Assembly (NCBI GenBank): GCA_033856195.1
Contig: JAWVFL010000038.1
Location: 1-64,000 of the forward strand
From: VRUE01 sp033856195
Lineage (GTDB): Bacteria > Actinomycetota > Thermoleophilia > Solirubrobacterales > 70-9
Direction of reading: 5' to 3'
DNA length: 64,000 bases
This document shows positions 1 through 8,387 of the stretch, one piece after another. Position 1 is the stretch's first letter; the number at the start of each line of letters is the position of its first letter. The position numbers and the translations under genes were made by a program. The notes under the pieces were generated by a model that was not told where the DNA came from, ran no database searches, and saw nothing but the letters and a program-made list of their open reading frames with translations.

Positions 1-1016
1 TGGTAGAAGCGCGCCGTGCGCAGCGCCATGTGCGGGATCGAGACGCGGTCGTCGGCGACGATGATCGAGCCGGAGCCGAGCATCGAGCCCGCCTCGGCCA
101 TCGCCTCGAAGCTGTAGGGGAGGTCGATTCCTTCCTCGGCCTTGAGCACCGGGGAGGAGGAGCCTCCCGGATAGAAGGCCTTGACCTCGTGCCCTGCGAC
201 CGGGCCACCGGCGAGGTCCATGATCAGCTCGCGGGTCGGGATGCCGAGCTCGACCTCGTAGTTGCCGGGTCGCTGCACGCAGCCGGAGACCGAGACCACC
301 TTGGTGCCGGGCGACTGCTCGGTGCCGAAGCCCTTGAACCACTCGGCGCCCTTCTCGACGATGTGAGGGATGTTGGAGAGCGTCTCGACGTTGTTGATCA
401 GGGTCGGCCCGCCGTAGAGCCCCTGCACGGCCGGGAAGGGCGGCTTCAGCCGCGGGTTGCCGCGCTTGCCCTCGAGCGCGTCGAGCAGCGCCGTCTCCTC
501 GCCGCAGATGTAGGCGCCGGCGCCGCGGTGGACGACCAGCTCCAGGTCACGGCGCGTGCCGAGGATGTCCTTGCCGAGGTAGCCCGCTTCGTAGGCCTCG
601 GCGACGGCGGCGTCGAGGATGTCGGCCTGTGAGTCGTACTCGCCGCGAATGAAGATGAAAGCGTGGCCGGCGCCGGCGGCGAGGGCGGCGATCGCGATGC
701 CCTCGATCAGCTGGTGCGGGTTGCGCTGCATCAGCTCACGGTCCTTGAAGGCGCCCGGCTCGGACTCGTCGGCGTTGCAGCAGAGGTACTTGTTCATCTC
801 GCCCCGCGGCAGGAAGGAGGCCTTCTTGCCCATCGAGAAGCCGGCGCCGCCGCGCCCGCGCAGGCCGGACTCTTCGAGCTCCTTGAGGACCTCCTCGGCC
901 TCCATCTCCTTGTAGGCCTTCTCCAGCGTCGCGTAGCCGCCGTAGCCCTTGTAGCCGTCGATCGTGCGCAGCCGCGGGTCTTCGGCGTTCTTCAGCAGCA
1001 TCCGCGTCTCAGGCAT
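1..1016 (-). CDS. nuoF: NADH-quinone oxidoreductase subunit F (3' end outside window)
   Basis: NuoF is the NADH- and FMN-binding subunit of complex I; it takes electrons from NADH and passes them to the iron-sulfur chain at the cytoplasmic tip. The first 338 codons are visible. The glycine-rich GRGGAGF motif (residues about 54-60) and the NADESEPGAFKDR segment (about 81-93) belong to the FMN/NADH site, and CGEET follows. The cysteines for the N3 4Fe-4S cluster would lie beyond the left edge. The ATG overlaps the nuoE stop by 8 bp and has GGAGG just upstream, so the two are probably translationally coupled. Identity is very secure. Confidence 0.97.
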   Translation of the reverse strand, partial: MPETRMLLKNAEDPRLRTIDGYKGYGGYATLEKAYKEMEAEEVLKELEESGLRGRGGAGFSMGKKASFLPRGEMNKYLCCNADESEPGAFKDRELMQRNPHQLIEGIAIAALAAGAGHAFIFIRGEYDSQADILDAAVAEAYEAGYLGKDILGTRRDLELVVHRGAGAYICGEETALLDALEGKRGNPRLKPPFPAVQGLYGGPTLINNVETLSNIPHIVEKGAEWFKGFGTEQSPGTKVVSVSGCVQRPGNYEVELGIPTRELIMDLAGGPVAGHEVKAFYPGGSSSPVLKAEEGIDLPYSFEAMAEAGSMLGSGSIIVADDRVSIPHMALRTARFY

Positions 1017-1626
1017 CGGGTCCTCCCGGCAGCGGGCGCTTCTCCAGTGCCTTCTCGGGCAGCACCTCGGACCCGGCACGCAGCTGCTCGATCGCGGTCT
1101 GCGCCTCGGCCGACTCGAGCGGGCCGAAGTAGCGCTCGTCGATCGAGGCCATCGGCGCGATGTCGCAGGCCCCGAGGCACTCGAAGCCGGTGACGAAGAA
1201 GTCCTCATCCTCGCCCGCCGCCGCCCGGAACGCGTCGAGCAGCTCGTCGCCGCCGCGCATCCAGCAGCTGATGTTGGTGCAGACGGCGACCTTGTGAGTC
1301 CCCACCGGCTCCGTATGCAGCAGGTCGTAGAAGCTAGCCACCGACTCCAAATAAGCGGGCGTAACCCGCATAACCGCCGCGGCCTGCCGAATCCCCTCCG
1401 GCGTGCACCACCCGTACAGCCGCTGCACCGCCCACAGCGCCGGGATCGAGGCCGATTTCCGATCCGGATACCGCGACATCAGCTCCTCGATCCGCTCGCG
1501 CAGCTCGGTCGGGCAGTCGACTTCGTGCAGCTCGGGGACCTGCTCGGGCGAGCGGTCGGGAATGCGGCCCTCGGTCAGAGCGGGGTCGACCGGCAGCCGG
1601 CTCACATTCGCCTGCTCCGCACTCAC
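1009..1626 (-). CDS. nuoE: NADH-quinone oxidoreductase subunit E
   Basis: NuoE carries the N1a 2Fe-2S cluster next to the flavin of NuoF. The 205-residue product has a helical N-terminus and a thioredoxin-like C-terminal domain. Its four expected cluster cysteines are at about 116, 121, 150 and 154 (CTNISC and CLGAC), with the family spacing. I place the start at the GTG that overlaps the nuoD stop in a GTGA junction. A longer reading into nuoD is possible in this frame but would encode nuoD antiframe sequence. It sits between nuoD and nuoF in the normal order. Confidence 0.95.
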   Translation of the reverse strand: MSAEQANVSRLPVDPALTEGRIPDRSPEQVPELHEVDCPTELRERIEELMSRYPDRKSASIPALWAVQRLYGWCTPEGIRQAAAVMRVTPAYLESVASFYDLLHTEPVGTHKVAVCTNISCWMRGGDELLDAFRAAAGEDEDFFVTGFECLGACDIAPMASIDERYFGPLESAEAQTAIEQLRAGSEVLPEKALEKRPLPGGPDA

Positions 1627-2903
1627 CGGTCCACCCCGCCCAAGATCGGGTCGAGCATGCCGAGGCTGGCGATCATGTCGGCGATATAGCCGTCGATCGA
1701 CATGTCCTTGAAGGCCTGCAGGTTGACGAAGGAGGGGTCGCGGAAATGCACCCGTGCCGGCTTTGCGGAGCCGTCGGCGAGGACGAAGCAGCCGAGCTCG
1801 CCGCGCGGCGACTCGATCGCGTAATAGATCTCCCCCGGCCCGACGCGGTAGCCCTCGGTGACCAGCTTGAAGTGGTGGATCAACGACTCCATCGAGGTCG
1901 GCAGCTCCGAGCGCGGCGGCAGCACGTACTTGCGGTCGTCGGCGATGAAGGGCCCTTCCGGCAGGCCGTCGAGCGCCTGCTCGACGATCCGCGTCGACTC
2001 GACCATCTCCGCCACCCGCACCCGGTAGCGGTCGTAGTTGTCGCCGACCGTGCCGATCGGAATCTTGAAGTCGAACTTGGGATAGGCGAGGTAGTCGAAG
2101 GCCTTGCGCAGGTCCCAAGGCTCGCCGGCGGCGCGCAAAAGCGGCCCGGTTACGCCCAGCTCCAGCAGCCGCTCGCGCGAGACTATCCCGGTGTTCTTGG
2201 TGCGCGAGAGGAAGACCTCGTTGCGGTCGAGCAGCGCCTGGTACTGGCCGACTCGCACCGGCATCTCGGCGATGAACTCGCGCAGCTTCTTCTCGAAGCC
2301 GACGGGGATGTCCTCGATCACGCCGCCGACCTGGAAGTAGCGCGTGTGCATCCGCTGTCCCGTCGCCATCTCGAAGAGGTCGAGGATGCGATCGCGCTCG
2401 CGGAAGCAGTACCAGAGCATCGAGATCGCGCCGAGGTCGAGCGCCGTCGTGCCAAGCCAGACCAGGTGGGAGTGGATGCGGTTGAGCTCGAGGAAGATCA
2501 CCCGCAGGTGCTTGGCGCGCTCGGGGATCTCCAGCTCGATCAGTCGCTCGACCGCGCCGCAGAAGGCCTCCATCTGGAAGAAGTAGGAGACGTAGTCCAT
2601 CCGCTCGACGAAGGGGATGACCTTCCAGTAGCTCTTGTCCTCGCAGGACTTTTCGATCCCCGTGTGGACGTAGCCGATGATCGGCTTGAGGTCCTTGACC
2701 ACCTCGCCTTCGAGATCGACGACCAACCGCAAAACACCGTGCGTAGCAGGGTGGTGAGGACCGATATTTACCGTCATCACCTCGGTTTCCCGGGCCGCGG
2801 CCTCGGGGGGGCCTGCGGGCGGGGGCTGCGCCTCCGTTCTCGGCCCCCCCGAGCCCACGTCCTGAGCTCCGGTTGACGCTTTCGTCCCGGCCGCCTCAGC
2901 CAT
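1623..2903 (-). CDS. nuoD: NADH-quinone oxidoreductase subunit D
   Basis: NuoD is the 49-kDa-type subunit of the complex I connecting arm and forms the quinone-binding cavity with NuoB. The 426-residue protein shows the family's GPHHPATHG near residue 52, plus GYVHTGIEK and the conserved C-terminal fold. The first 40 or so residues are an acidic, Pro/Gly-rich extension not needed by the family. The ATG overlaps the nuoC stop by 8 bp. It is part of the tightly packed nuoABCDEF run. Confidence 0.97.
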   Translation of the reverse strand: MAEAAGTKASTGAQDVGSGGPRTEAQPPPAGPPEAAARETEVMTVNIGPHHPATHGVLRLVVDLEGEVVKDLKPIIGYVHTGIEKSCEDKSYWKVIPFVERMDYVSYFFQMEAFCGAVERLIELEIPERAKHLRVIFLELNRIHSHLVWLGTTALDLGAISMLWYCFRERDRILDLFEMATGQRMHTRYFQVGGVIEDIPVGFEKKLREFIAEMPVRVGQYQALLDRNEVFLSRTKNTGIVSRERLLELGVTGPLLRAAGEPWDLRKAFDYLAYPKFDFKIPIGTVGDNYDRYRVRVAEMVESTRIVEQALDGLPEGPFIADDRKYVLPPRSELPTSMESLIHHFKLVTEGYRVGPGEIYYAIESPRGELGCFVLADGSAKPARVHFRDPSFVNLQAFKDMSIDGYIADMIASLGMLDPILGGVDR

Positions 2904-3414
2904 AGTTCCGCTCGTTGTACGTGAAGGTCACGGGCTCGCCGCCTACTGGGAAGTCCCGGCGCTGGGGCCAGCCCACGTAGTCCTCGGGCAGCAGGATCCG
3001 ACGCAGGTCAGGGTGGCCGCGGAAGACGATGCCGAAGAAGTCGAACGCCTCGCGCTCCTGGAATTCCGCCGTCGGAAAAAGCTCACAGCAGGAGTCGATC
3101 TCAGGTAGTGAGTCCTCGCCCGGATCGGCCAAGAGTGCCTTCACCCGGATCCGCTCGACCCGGTCGCGGTTCAGCAGCTCGTAATGCACAGCGAAGCGCG
3201 GCTCAGCTGGGAGGTAATCCGCGGCGTGGAGGCTCGAGAGGAAGCGGTATTCATGGCCGGCTGAGTCACGCAGCCAGGTGAGCACGGCGAGCGCGTGCTC
3301 GGGGGCGATCGCCAGGCTGGCGCAGCCGTGCTCGAAGCCGCTGTCGAGGACGGCGCCGGGGTGGTCCTGCTCGATCTCGCCGCGGATCAGCTCGAGGCCG
3401 GGAGCGTCAGGCAC
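2896..3414 (-). CDS. nuoC: NADH-quinone oxidoreductase subunit C
   Basis: NuoC is the 30-kDa-type subunit, peripheral in the complex I arm and partner of NuoD. At 172 residues it is close to the usual size of stand-alone NuoC. The signature is in the C-terminal half: EREAFDFFGIVFRGHPDLRRILLPEDY (about 121-147), followed by WPQRRDFP. Translation starts at a GTG that overlaps the nuoB stop by 8 bp. Confidence 0.94.
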   Translation of the reverse strand: MPDAPGLELIRGEIEQDHPGAVLDSGFEHGCASLAIAPEHALAVLTWLRDSAGHEYRFLSSLHAADYLPAEPRFAVHYELLNRDRVERIRVKALLADPGEDSLPEIDSCCELFPTAEFQEREAFDFFGIVFRGHPDLRRILLPEDYVGWPQRRDFPVGGEPVTFTYNERNYG

Positions 3415-4054
3415 CGATCAGCTCCCTGGCGGCGAGGTAGGCCTTCGCCGCCTCCGCGCTCGGTGTGCTGCGCGGGCCGCCGCGGGCCCACTCCTCGGTG
3501 CCCTCGGCTTGGTAGCGCGCCCGCCAGCCCTGATCCGGGTTGCCCTGGATCTTGCGCTGCAGCTTGGTGAAGCCGTAGAGGACCGCCTCCGGCCGCGGCG
3601 GGCAGCCGGGAATGTGGACGTCGATCGGCATGAACTTGTCGGCGCCCTGGACCACGGCGTAGTTGGAGAACATGCCGCCGCTGGAGGAGCAGGCGCCCAT
3701 CGAGATCGCCCACTTCGGCTCCAGCATCTGGTCGTAGAGGCGGCGGACGACCGGCGCCATCTTGATCGAGACCCGGCCCGAGAGGATGATCAGGTCGGCC
3801 TGGCGCGGGGAGGCACGAGCCGCCTCGGCGCCGAAGCGGGCGAGGTCGTAGCGGGCGGTGACGATCGAGATCGGCGCCTCGATCGCGCAGCAGGCGAGGC
3901 CGAAGGTGAGTGGGAAGATCGAGTTCGAGCGCGACCAGCCGAGCATCTTCTCGAAGCTGGTCATTACGACCGTCTCTTCGACGTAGCGCTCCAGCTCCTC
4001 GCCCTCGAGGTCGCCACGCAGCATGTCGCGGGCGCGCAGCTGGCGCTCGCGCAT
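3407..4054 (-). CDS. nuoB: NADH-quinone oxidoreductase subunit B
   Basis: NuoB holds the N2 4Fe-4S cluster that reduces quinone. The four ligand cysteines are visible in GLACCAIE, GACSSSGG and PGCPPRPE. I chose the ATG at 4054 (215 residues). A TTG seven codons upstream (4075), overlapping the nuoA stop, is also possible; a GGAGG sequence sits between the two. The unusually long C-terminal tail after the PGCPPRPE region is Ala/Arg-rich. Function is secure, the exact start less so. Confidence 0.96.
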   Translation of the reverse strand: MRERQLRARDMLRGDLEGEELERYVEETVVMTSFEKMLGWSRSNSIFPLTFGLACCAIEAPISIVTARYDLARFGAEAARASPRQADLIILSGRVSIKMAPVVRRLYDQMLEPKWAISMGACSSSGGMFSNYAVVQGADKFMPIDVHIPGCPPRPEAVLYGFTKLQRKIQGNPDQGWRARYQAEGTEEWARGGPRSTPSAEAAKAYLAARELIGA

Positions 4055-4065
4055 CGTCTGTCGTT

Positions 4066-4485
4066 CTACCTCCAATCCAGTGCCCCCTTGCGCCAGATGT
4101 AGACGAAGGCGACGAGCAGCAGGGCGATGAAGGTGACCAGCTCGCCCAGCACGAAGAGGCTGTCGGCGCCCTTGAGGATGACCCCGATCGGATAGAGGAA
4201 GACCACCTCGATATCGAAGAGGATGAAAAGCATCGCGATCAGGTAGAAGCTGACCCCGAAGCGCAGCCCGTGCGAGGGCTCGACCGGGATGCCCGACTCA
4301 TACGGCTCGGACTGGCGTACGCTCGCTGCGGTCGGCCGCTTCGCCCGCTTCGGCCCGATCAGGTGATTGAGCATCGCGAAAGCCCCCCCAACGGTGACGC
4401 CGAGGAAGGCGAAGACGAGAATCGGCAGGTAGCTCTTCAGCACTGGTAGATCGGGTTTTCCGGCCGGCGACCGGCGAGGCATCAT
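4066..4485 (-). CDS. nuoA: NADH-quinone oxidoreductase subunit A
   Basis: NuoA is a small three-helix membrane subunit at the junction of the membrane and peripheral arms. Hydrophobic segments lie at about residues 15-38, 68-95 and 102-125 of the 139-residue form. The central GVSFYLIAMLFILFDIEVV stretch is the family signature. The frame extends upstream to a GTG at 4536, giving 17 extra residues, but that part is not family-like. The adjacent ATG codons at 4485 and 4482 give a normal length. It is the first gene of the operon; no convincing -35/-10 pair was found upstream. Confidence 0.92.
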   Translation of the reverse strand: MMPRRSPAGKPDLPVLKSYLPILVFAFLGVTVGGAFAMLNHLIGPKRAKRPTAASVRQSEPYESGIPVEPSHGLRFGVSFYLIAMLFILFDIEVVFLYPIGVILKGADSLFVLGELVTFIALLLVAFVYIWRKGALDWR

Positions 4486-4602
4486 CTTGGCGCGCTTCAC
4501 GCCTGCAACCGCCTTTATACACCGACCTTGTAACACATTGCTACATAGTGCTTTTCCGCATCAGCAAGCCGAATCCCGACCCTCTTGGGAGGAAATAGAT
4601 CC

Positions 4603-5037
4603 GTGCCGATCGTACATCTCATAGTCGGCTGTGCAGTCATCGCCCTCAACCTCGCCGCCTTCGCCGTCGGCGGGGCTGCCTGGCTGCGCGATCGCTCCTC
4701 GGTCCCGTTCTGGTTGCTGCTCCGCGGGGCCCAGGCTGCCGTCTTCCTGCAGGTGATGCTCGGTGGCCTGCTCGTCTTCACTGGCCACAAACCCGACGAC
4801 GAACTGCACTACCTCTACGGCATTCTCCCCCTCGTGGTCTCGCTGATCGCCGAGGGCGCCCGCGCCGGCGCGGCAGAGCGCGAGCTGGGCGACATCGACT
4901 TCGAAGCCCTCTCCGCCGACTCCCAGCAGTCCCTGGCCCTGGCGATCGTCCGCCGCGAGATGGGCATCATGGCCGTCAGCTGCGGCGTAATCCTCTTCCT
5001 GGCCCTGCGCGCCGCCGGCACCAGCGGCGCTTTCTAG
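4603..5037 (+). CDS. Small four-helix membrane protein of unknown function
   Basis: The predicted 144-residue protein has hydrophobic segments at about residues 3-25, 40-62, 72-88 and 122-140, with an acidic loop between the last two. I do not recognise a named family. The GTG at 4603 is preferred because GGGAGG lies about 10 bp upstream (4587-4592), ahead of a slightly longer TTG reading from 4585. It is divergent from nuoA and converges on the next membrane protein gene with a hairpin between them. An inner-membrane location is the only supported statement. Confidence 0.75.
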   Translation: MPIVHLIVGCAVIALNLAAFAVGGAAWLRDRSSVPFWLLLRGAQAAVFLQVMLGGLLVFTGHKPDDELHYLYGILPLVVSLIAEGARAGAAERELGDIDFEALSADSQQSLALAIVRREMGIMAVSCGVILFLALRAAGTSGAF

Positions 5038-5040
5038 CAA

Positions 5041-5085
5041 CGAGTCCGTCTCAACCCGCCTATATCGCGGGTCAGGACGGACTCG
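5041..5085. terminator. Bidirectional hairpin between convergent genes
   Basis: Perfect outer arms CGAGTCCGTC (5041-5050) and GACGGACTCG (5076-5085) enclose an inner ACCCGC/GCGGGT pairing with a TATA-containing loop. The right arm runs into the last codons of the leftward gene, so one hairpin could end transcription from both sides. There is no long T tract. The inner CCCGC-TATA-GCGG core resembles the hairpin at 29680-29726. Confidence 0.7.
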
Positions 5086-5515
5086 GCGTGCCGAGGCGTC
5101 GGTCGAGCCCGAGCTGGATCGCGGCGACGATGGCGAAGAGGGCGCCGGTGGTGATGTGGAGGACGGCGTCGGCGTCGTTGTTGGGGAAGGTGAAGATGCC
5201 CGCGGGGCTGGTTGACCAGATTGCCCAGAAGCCGGTGACGAGCAGGGCGACGGCGACGTAGATCGCGTAGAGCACCGCCCAGCGGGGCTTGAAGGCGAAG
5301 AAAAAGGCTGGCCCGAAGAGCAGGAAGCCAGAGAGGGCGTGGACGCCGTTGAAGTCGACCCCGAGCACCCGCTCGGTCGGGGCGCCGTCACCGAAGTGGA
5401 AGCTCGGTTCGGCGATCAGCCCCGCGACGGCCCAAGTCAGCTGCAAGATGGCAAGGACGACAATGCCCCACTGGGCGAACGTCCACTGCGAGCGTGGCGC
5501 GGTTGCCGCCTCCAT
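5072..5515 (-). CDS. DUF4383-like four-helix membrane protein
   Basis: A 147-residue integral membrane protein with hydrophobic segments at about 13-34, 57-78, 80-100 and 115-136. The arrangement, with an FHFG segment after helix 1 and GVHALSGFLLFGPA at helix 2, resembles actinobacterial DUF4383 proteins. That assignment comes from pattern memory, not from a search. No catalytic residues are apparent. Function unknown. Confidence 0.7.
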   Translation of the reverse strand: MEAATAPRSQWTFAQWGIVVLAILQLTWAVAGLIAEPSFHFGDGAPTERVLGVDFNGVHALSGFLLFGPAFFFAFKPRWAVLYAIYVAVALLVTGFWAIWSTSPAGIFTFPNNDADAVLHITTGALFAIVAAIQLGLDRRLGTPSPS

Positions 5516-5565
5516 CGCGCCAGAGCCTACTCTTGGCTGTGGGTATTCGAGGTCAGCAGAGAGCC

Positions 5566-5784
5566 ATGTCGATTCCGAGGATGCACCCGGTCGAGTCCAG
5601 CGCGGTGGCGATGATCGGCTACGACGCCGAGGCAGAAGAGGCCTACGTCGAGTACCTCGGCGGCGGTCTCTATGCCTACGAAGGTGTACCGGCGGGCGTA
5701 TTCGAGGAACTGGCGAACGCCGATTCGAAAGGGACGTTCGTCAACGCCGTGATCAAGCAATATCCGTTCCGCAGCCAGCGGTAG
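5566..5784 (+). CDS. KTSC domain protein
   Basis: This 72-residue protein matches the KTSC domain pattern: V-x-SS near the start, IGYD, a Y-V-E-Y-L-G-G-G-x-Y-x-Y strand pair, VP, and a C-terminal F-V-N-x-x-I-K segment. KTSC domains are small stand-alone modules or are fused to other proteins. Their role is poorly defined and nucleic-acid related at best. The ATG at 5566 is preferred over an upstream GTG reading because the domain starts there. A VOC gene follows 10 bp after its stop and may be co-transcribed. Confidence 0.78.
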   Translation: MSIPRMHPVESSAVAMIGYDAEAEEAYVEYLGGGLYAYEGVPAGVFEELANADSKGTFVNAVIKQYPFRSQR

Positions 5785-5794
5785 GCTGGGGGCC

Positions 5795-6175
5795 ATGCTC
5801 GACCACATCGGGATCGAGGTGAGCGACCTGGCGCGCAGCAGGTCCTTCTACGAGGCCGCGCTGGAGCCGCTCGGGATCGGTTTCATCATGGAGTTCGAGG
5901 GCTCGGTCGGCATGGGCAGCGAGGGCGAGCACGGGCCCAAGCCTTACTTCTGGATCCACGCCCGCGGTCGGCCCGCGGTCAGCGGCGCCCATATCTGTTT
6001 CGGCGCTCGCAGCCCCGAGCTGGTCGACGCCTTCCACGCGGCCGCGCTCGCAGCCGGCGGCGAGGACAACGGCGCGCCGGGACTGCGGCCGCAATACCAC
6101 CCCGGCTATTACGGTGCCTTCGTCCTCGACCCCGACGGAAACAACGTCGAGGCCGTCTGTCACCGGGCTTCGTAG
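5795..6175 (+). CDS. VOC (glyoxalase/dioxygenase-fold) family protein
   Basis: The 126-residue protein begins MLDHIGIEVSDLARSRSFYE, the classic start of the vicinal-oxygen-chelate fold. It ends with the F-V-x-DPDGNNVEAVCH strand that supplies a metal-binding Glu. His4 and the C-terminal Glu/His are plausible metal ligands. VOC members range from glyoxalases to resistance proteins, so the substrate cannot be told. Probably a soluble dimer. Confidence 0.88.
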   Translation: MLDHIGIEVSDLARSRSFYEAALEPLGIGFIMEFEGSVGMGSEGEHGPKPYFWIHARGRPAVSGAHICFGARSPELVDAFHAAALAAGGEDNGAPGLRPQYHPGYYGAFVLDPDGNNVEAVCHRAS

Positions 6176-6183
6176 GAAGGGCG

Positions 6184-6660
6184 TCAGTCCAGCGGCCGGT
6201 ACTCGCCGCCGTGGAAGACGAGCGGGTCGCCCTCGCCGCTCTCGAGGTCGCGGACCTCGCCGGTGACGATCACGTGGTCTCCGGCGGCGACCACGTCGCG
6301 CAGCTCGCAGGCGATCCAGGCGAGGGAGTCGTCGATCGCCGGGATCCCGTCACGCTCGCGCCAGGCGACGCCGTCCCACTTGTCGGCGACCGGGGCCTTG
6401 GTGGCGAACGCGCGGGCGGTCTGCTCCTGGCCGGCGCGCAGGACGCTGATGCCGAAGTGGTTCGCGGCCTGGACGGCGAGCAGGGTGCGGGAGCCGCGGT
6501 CGAGGCAGGCGAGCATCAGCATCGGCTCGATCGAGAGCGAGCAGACCGCGTTGGCCGTCGCCCCGGCCGGTCCGTCCGGCCCAGCGGCGCTGACCACGGT
6601 GACGCCGGTCGGCAGCATCGCCATGGCGGAGCGGAAACGGGCTGGATCTGGCGTCGGCAT
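6184..6660 (-). CDS. Flavin reductase-like domain protein
   Basis: The 158-residue form begins at an ATG at 6660 and matches the FMN-binding flavin reductase domain: RxAMAMLPTGVTVVS, then ANAVCSLSIEPMLMLACL, ISVLRAGQEQTARAFA, and a C-terminal H-V-I-V-TGEV with PLVFHGGEYRPL. Such proteins reduce free flavin with NAD(P)H, often for a two-component monooxygenase. No partner monooxygenase is adjacent. The frame extends 19 codons upstream, but that part overlaps the divergent cytochrome promoter region. Confidence 0.88.
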   Translation of the reverse strand: MPTPDPARFRSAMAMLPTGVTVVSAAGPDGPAGATANAVCSLSIEPMLMLACLDRGSRTLLAVQAANHFGISVLRAGQEQTARAFATKAPVADKWDGVAWRERDGIPAIDDSLAWIACELRDVVAAGDHVIVTGEVRDLESGEGDPLVFHGGEYRPLD

Positions 6661-6704
6661 GGTCGAGAAGCGGAATCGGGTCAAGACAATATGATGCGCG
6701 CCGC

Positions 6705-7103
6705 GTGCGTCCGGCACTGATCACAGCCATGGCTCTTCTCGCTGCCTTCGGCCTCGCCGCCTGCGGCTTTGGCGAAGAAAGCGTCTCGGTCTCCAAGGAC
6801 GACCCCAACCACGAAGGGGCCGTTCTCTTTGCCACGCACTGCTCGGGATGTCACACACTCAGCGCCGCCGGCACCCAGGGAAGCGGCAATCGCGGCGAGC
6901 GGACGCAGGGTCCGAACCTCAACCAGCGAACCGAGAGCTATGAAGACGCTCTCTTCGCGATCCAGAACGGCGGCTTCTCCGGCGCGATCATGCCGCAGAA
7001 CATCGTCGTCGGCGCCGAAGCCGAAGCGGTCGCCCGCTTCGTCGCCAAGTACGCCGGCGGCGAATCCGAAGAATCGCCTCGCCCCGGCGAGACCTCGCCC
7101 TAA
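6705..7103 (+). CDS. Lipoprotein class I cytochrome c
   Basis: A 132-residue exported protein. Its signal peptide ends in a lipobox (LAAC, Cys20), so it is probably anchored on the outer face of the membrane. The heme-attachment motif CSGCH is at residues 46-50, and Met96 in AIMPQN is the likely distal ligand. The C-terminal tail is Pro/Glu/Ser-rich. It is a likely electron carrier in the respiratory chain, with an unknown partner. The start is a GTG. serS begins 12 bp downstream. Confidence 0.9.
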   Translation: MRPALITAMALLAAFGLAACGFGEESVSVSKDDPNHEGAVLFATHCSGCHTLSAAGTQGSGNRGERTQGPNLNQRTESYEDALFAIQNGGFSGAIMPQNIVVGAEAEAVARFVAKYAGGESEESPRPGETSP

Positions 7104-7115
7104 CCTTTCCGGGCC

Positions 7116-8387
7116 ATGCTCGACTTGAAGCTGATCCGCTCCGACCCTGAGCGGGTCAAGGCGGCGCTCGCGCGCCGCGGCGCCGCCGAGCAGATCGACG
7201 AGCTGCTCGACCTCGACGCGCGCCGACGCGAGCTGCTGCCGCGGATCGAGGGCGCCCAGGCCGAGCGCAAGACGATCTCCAAGCAGATCGGCGAGGCGAA
7301 GCAACGTGGTGAGGATGCGGAGGAGCAGATGGCCGCCGTGGCCGGGCTGAAGCAGGCGATCGAGTCCGGCAAAGCCGAGCTCGAGCAGGTCGAGGCCGCC
7401 CTGCGGCAAGTCGCCGCCGCCCTGCCCAACCTGCCCGACCCCGACGCCCCCGACGGGATGACCGAGGAGGATGCCGTCGTCCTGCGCGAGGAGGGGGAGC
7501 GCCCGAGCTTCGATTTCGAGCTTCGCGACCACCTCGAGATCGGCAACGAGCTCGGCCTGATCGACATGGAGGCCGGGGCGCGCGTCTCCGGCTCCCGCTT
7601 CGCCTATCTCAAGGGCGACCTCGTCCTGCTCGAGCTGGCGCTGGTCCGCTTCGCCCTCGACCTGGTGCGCGGCGAGGGTCACGAACCAGTCATCCCGCCC
7701 GTCCTGGTTCGCGAAGAGGCGCTGGTCGGCACGGGCTTCCTTCCCGGCGATCGCGACCAGATCTACGAGATCCCCAAGGACGAGCTCTTCCTGGTCGGCA
7801 CCTCCGAGGTCCCGCTTGCCGCCCTGCATGCCGACGAGATCCTCGCCGCCGATCGGCTCCCGATTCGCTACGCGGGCTTCTCCACTTGCTTCCGCCGCGA
7901 GGCCGGCGCCGCCGGCCGCGACACCCGCGGCATCTTCCGCGTCCACCAGTTCGACAAGGTCGAGATGTTCTCGTTCGTCGAGCCCTCCGAGTCGGCGGCC
8001 GAGCACGAGCGCCTGCTGGCGATCGAGGAGCGCATCCTCTCCGAGCTGGAGATCCCCTACCGCGTGGTCAACGTCGCCGCGGGGGATCTCGGTGCGCCGG
8101 CAGCGAAGAAGTACGACTGCGAGGCGTGGATCCCGAGTCAGGGGCGCTACCGCGAGCTGACCTCCTGCTCCAACACGACCGACTATCAGGCGCGGCGCCT
8201 GGCCTGTAGGTATCGCGCCGAGGAGGGCGAATCACCACAGGTGGTGCACACGCTAAACGGCACAGCTGTCGCAGTAGGACGAACGATGATTGCTTTGATC
8301 GAGAATCGGCAAGAAGGGGATGGTGGGTTCACGCTACCCACTATTTTGCATTCGTATGGTGGGCCTGCGAGGATCGGTGGTTCATGA
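7116..8387 (+). CDS. serS: Serine--tRNA ligase
   Basis: A 423-residue class II aminoacyl-tRNA synthetase. It begins MLDLKLIRSDPERVKAAL, followed by the long antiparallel coiled-coil arm (about 27-105) that contacts the tRNA-Ser variable arm. Motif 2 is FRREAGAAGRDTRGIFRVHQF (about 255-275) and motif 3 is NGTAVAVGRTMIALIEN (about 390-406). Length and architecture are normal. Its stop overlaps the start of the response regulator (ATGA). Confidence 0.97.
   Translation: MLDLKLIRSDPERVKAALARRGAAEQIDELLDLDARRRELLPRIEGAQAERKTISKQIGEAKQRGEDAEEQMAAVAGLKQAIESGKAELEQVEAALRQVAAALPNLPDPDAPDGMTEEDAVVLREEGERPSFDFELRDHLEIGNELGLIDMEAGARVSGSRFAYLKGDLVLLELALVRFALDLVRGEGHEPVIPPVLVREEALVGTGFLPGDRDQIYEIPKDELFLVGTSEVPLAALHADEILAADRLPIRYAGFSTCFRREAGAAGRDTRGIFRVHQFDKVEMFSFVEPSESAAEHERLLAIEERILSELEIPYRVVNVAAGDLGAPAAKKYDCEAWIPSQGRYRELTSCSNTTDYQARRLACRYRAEEGESPQVVHTLNGTAVAVGRTMIALIENRQEGDGGFTLPTILHSYGGPARIGGS

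Noticed and set aside
1627..2118. N-terminal extension of nuoE into nuoD
   Set aside because: The added sequence is the shifted frame of nuoD; the GTG at 1626 gives normal NuoE length.
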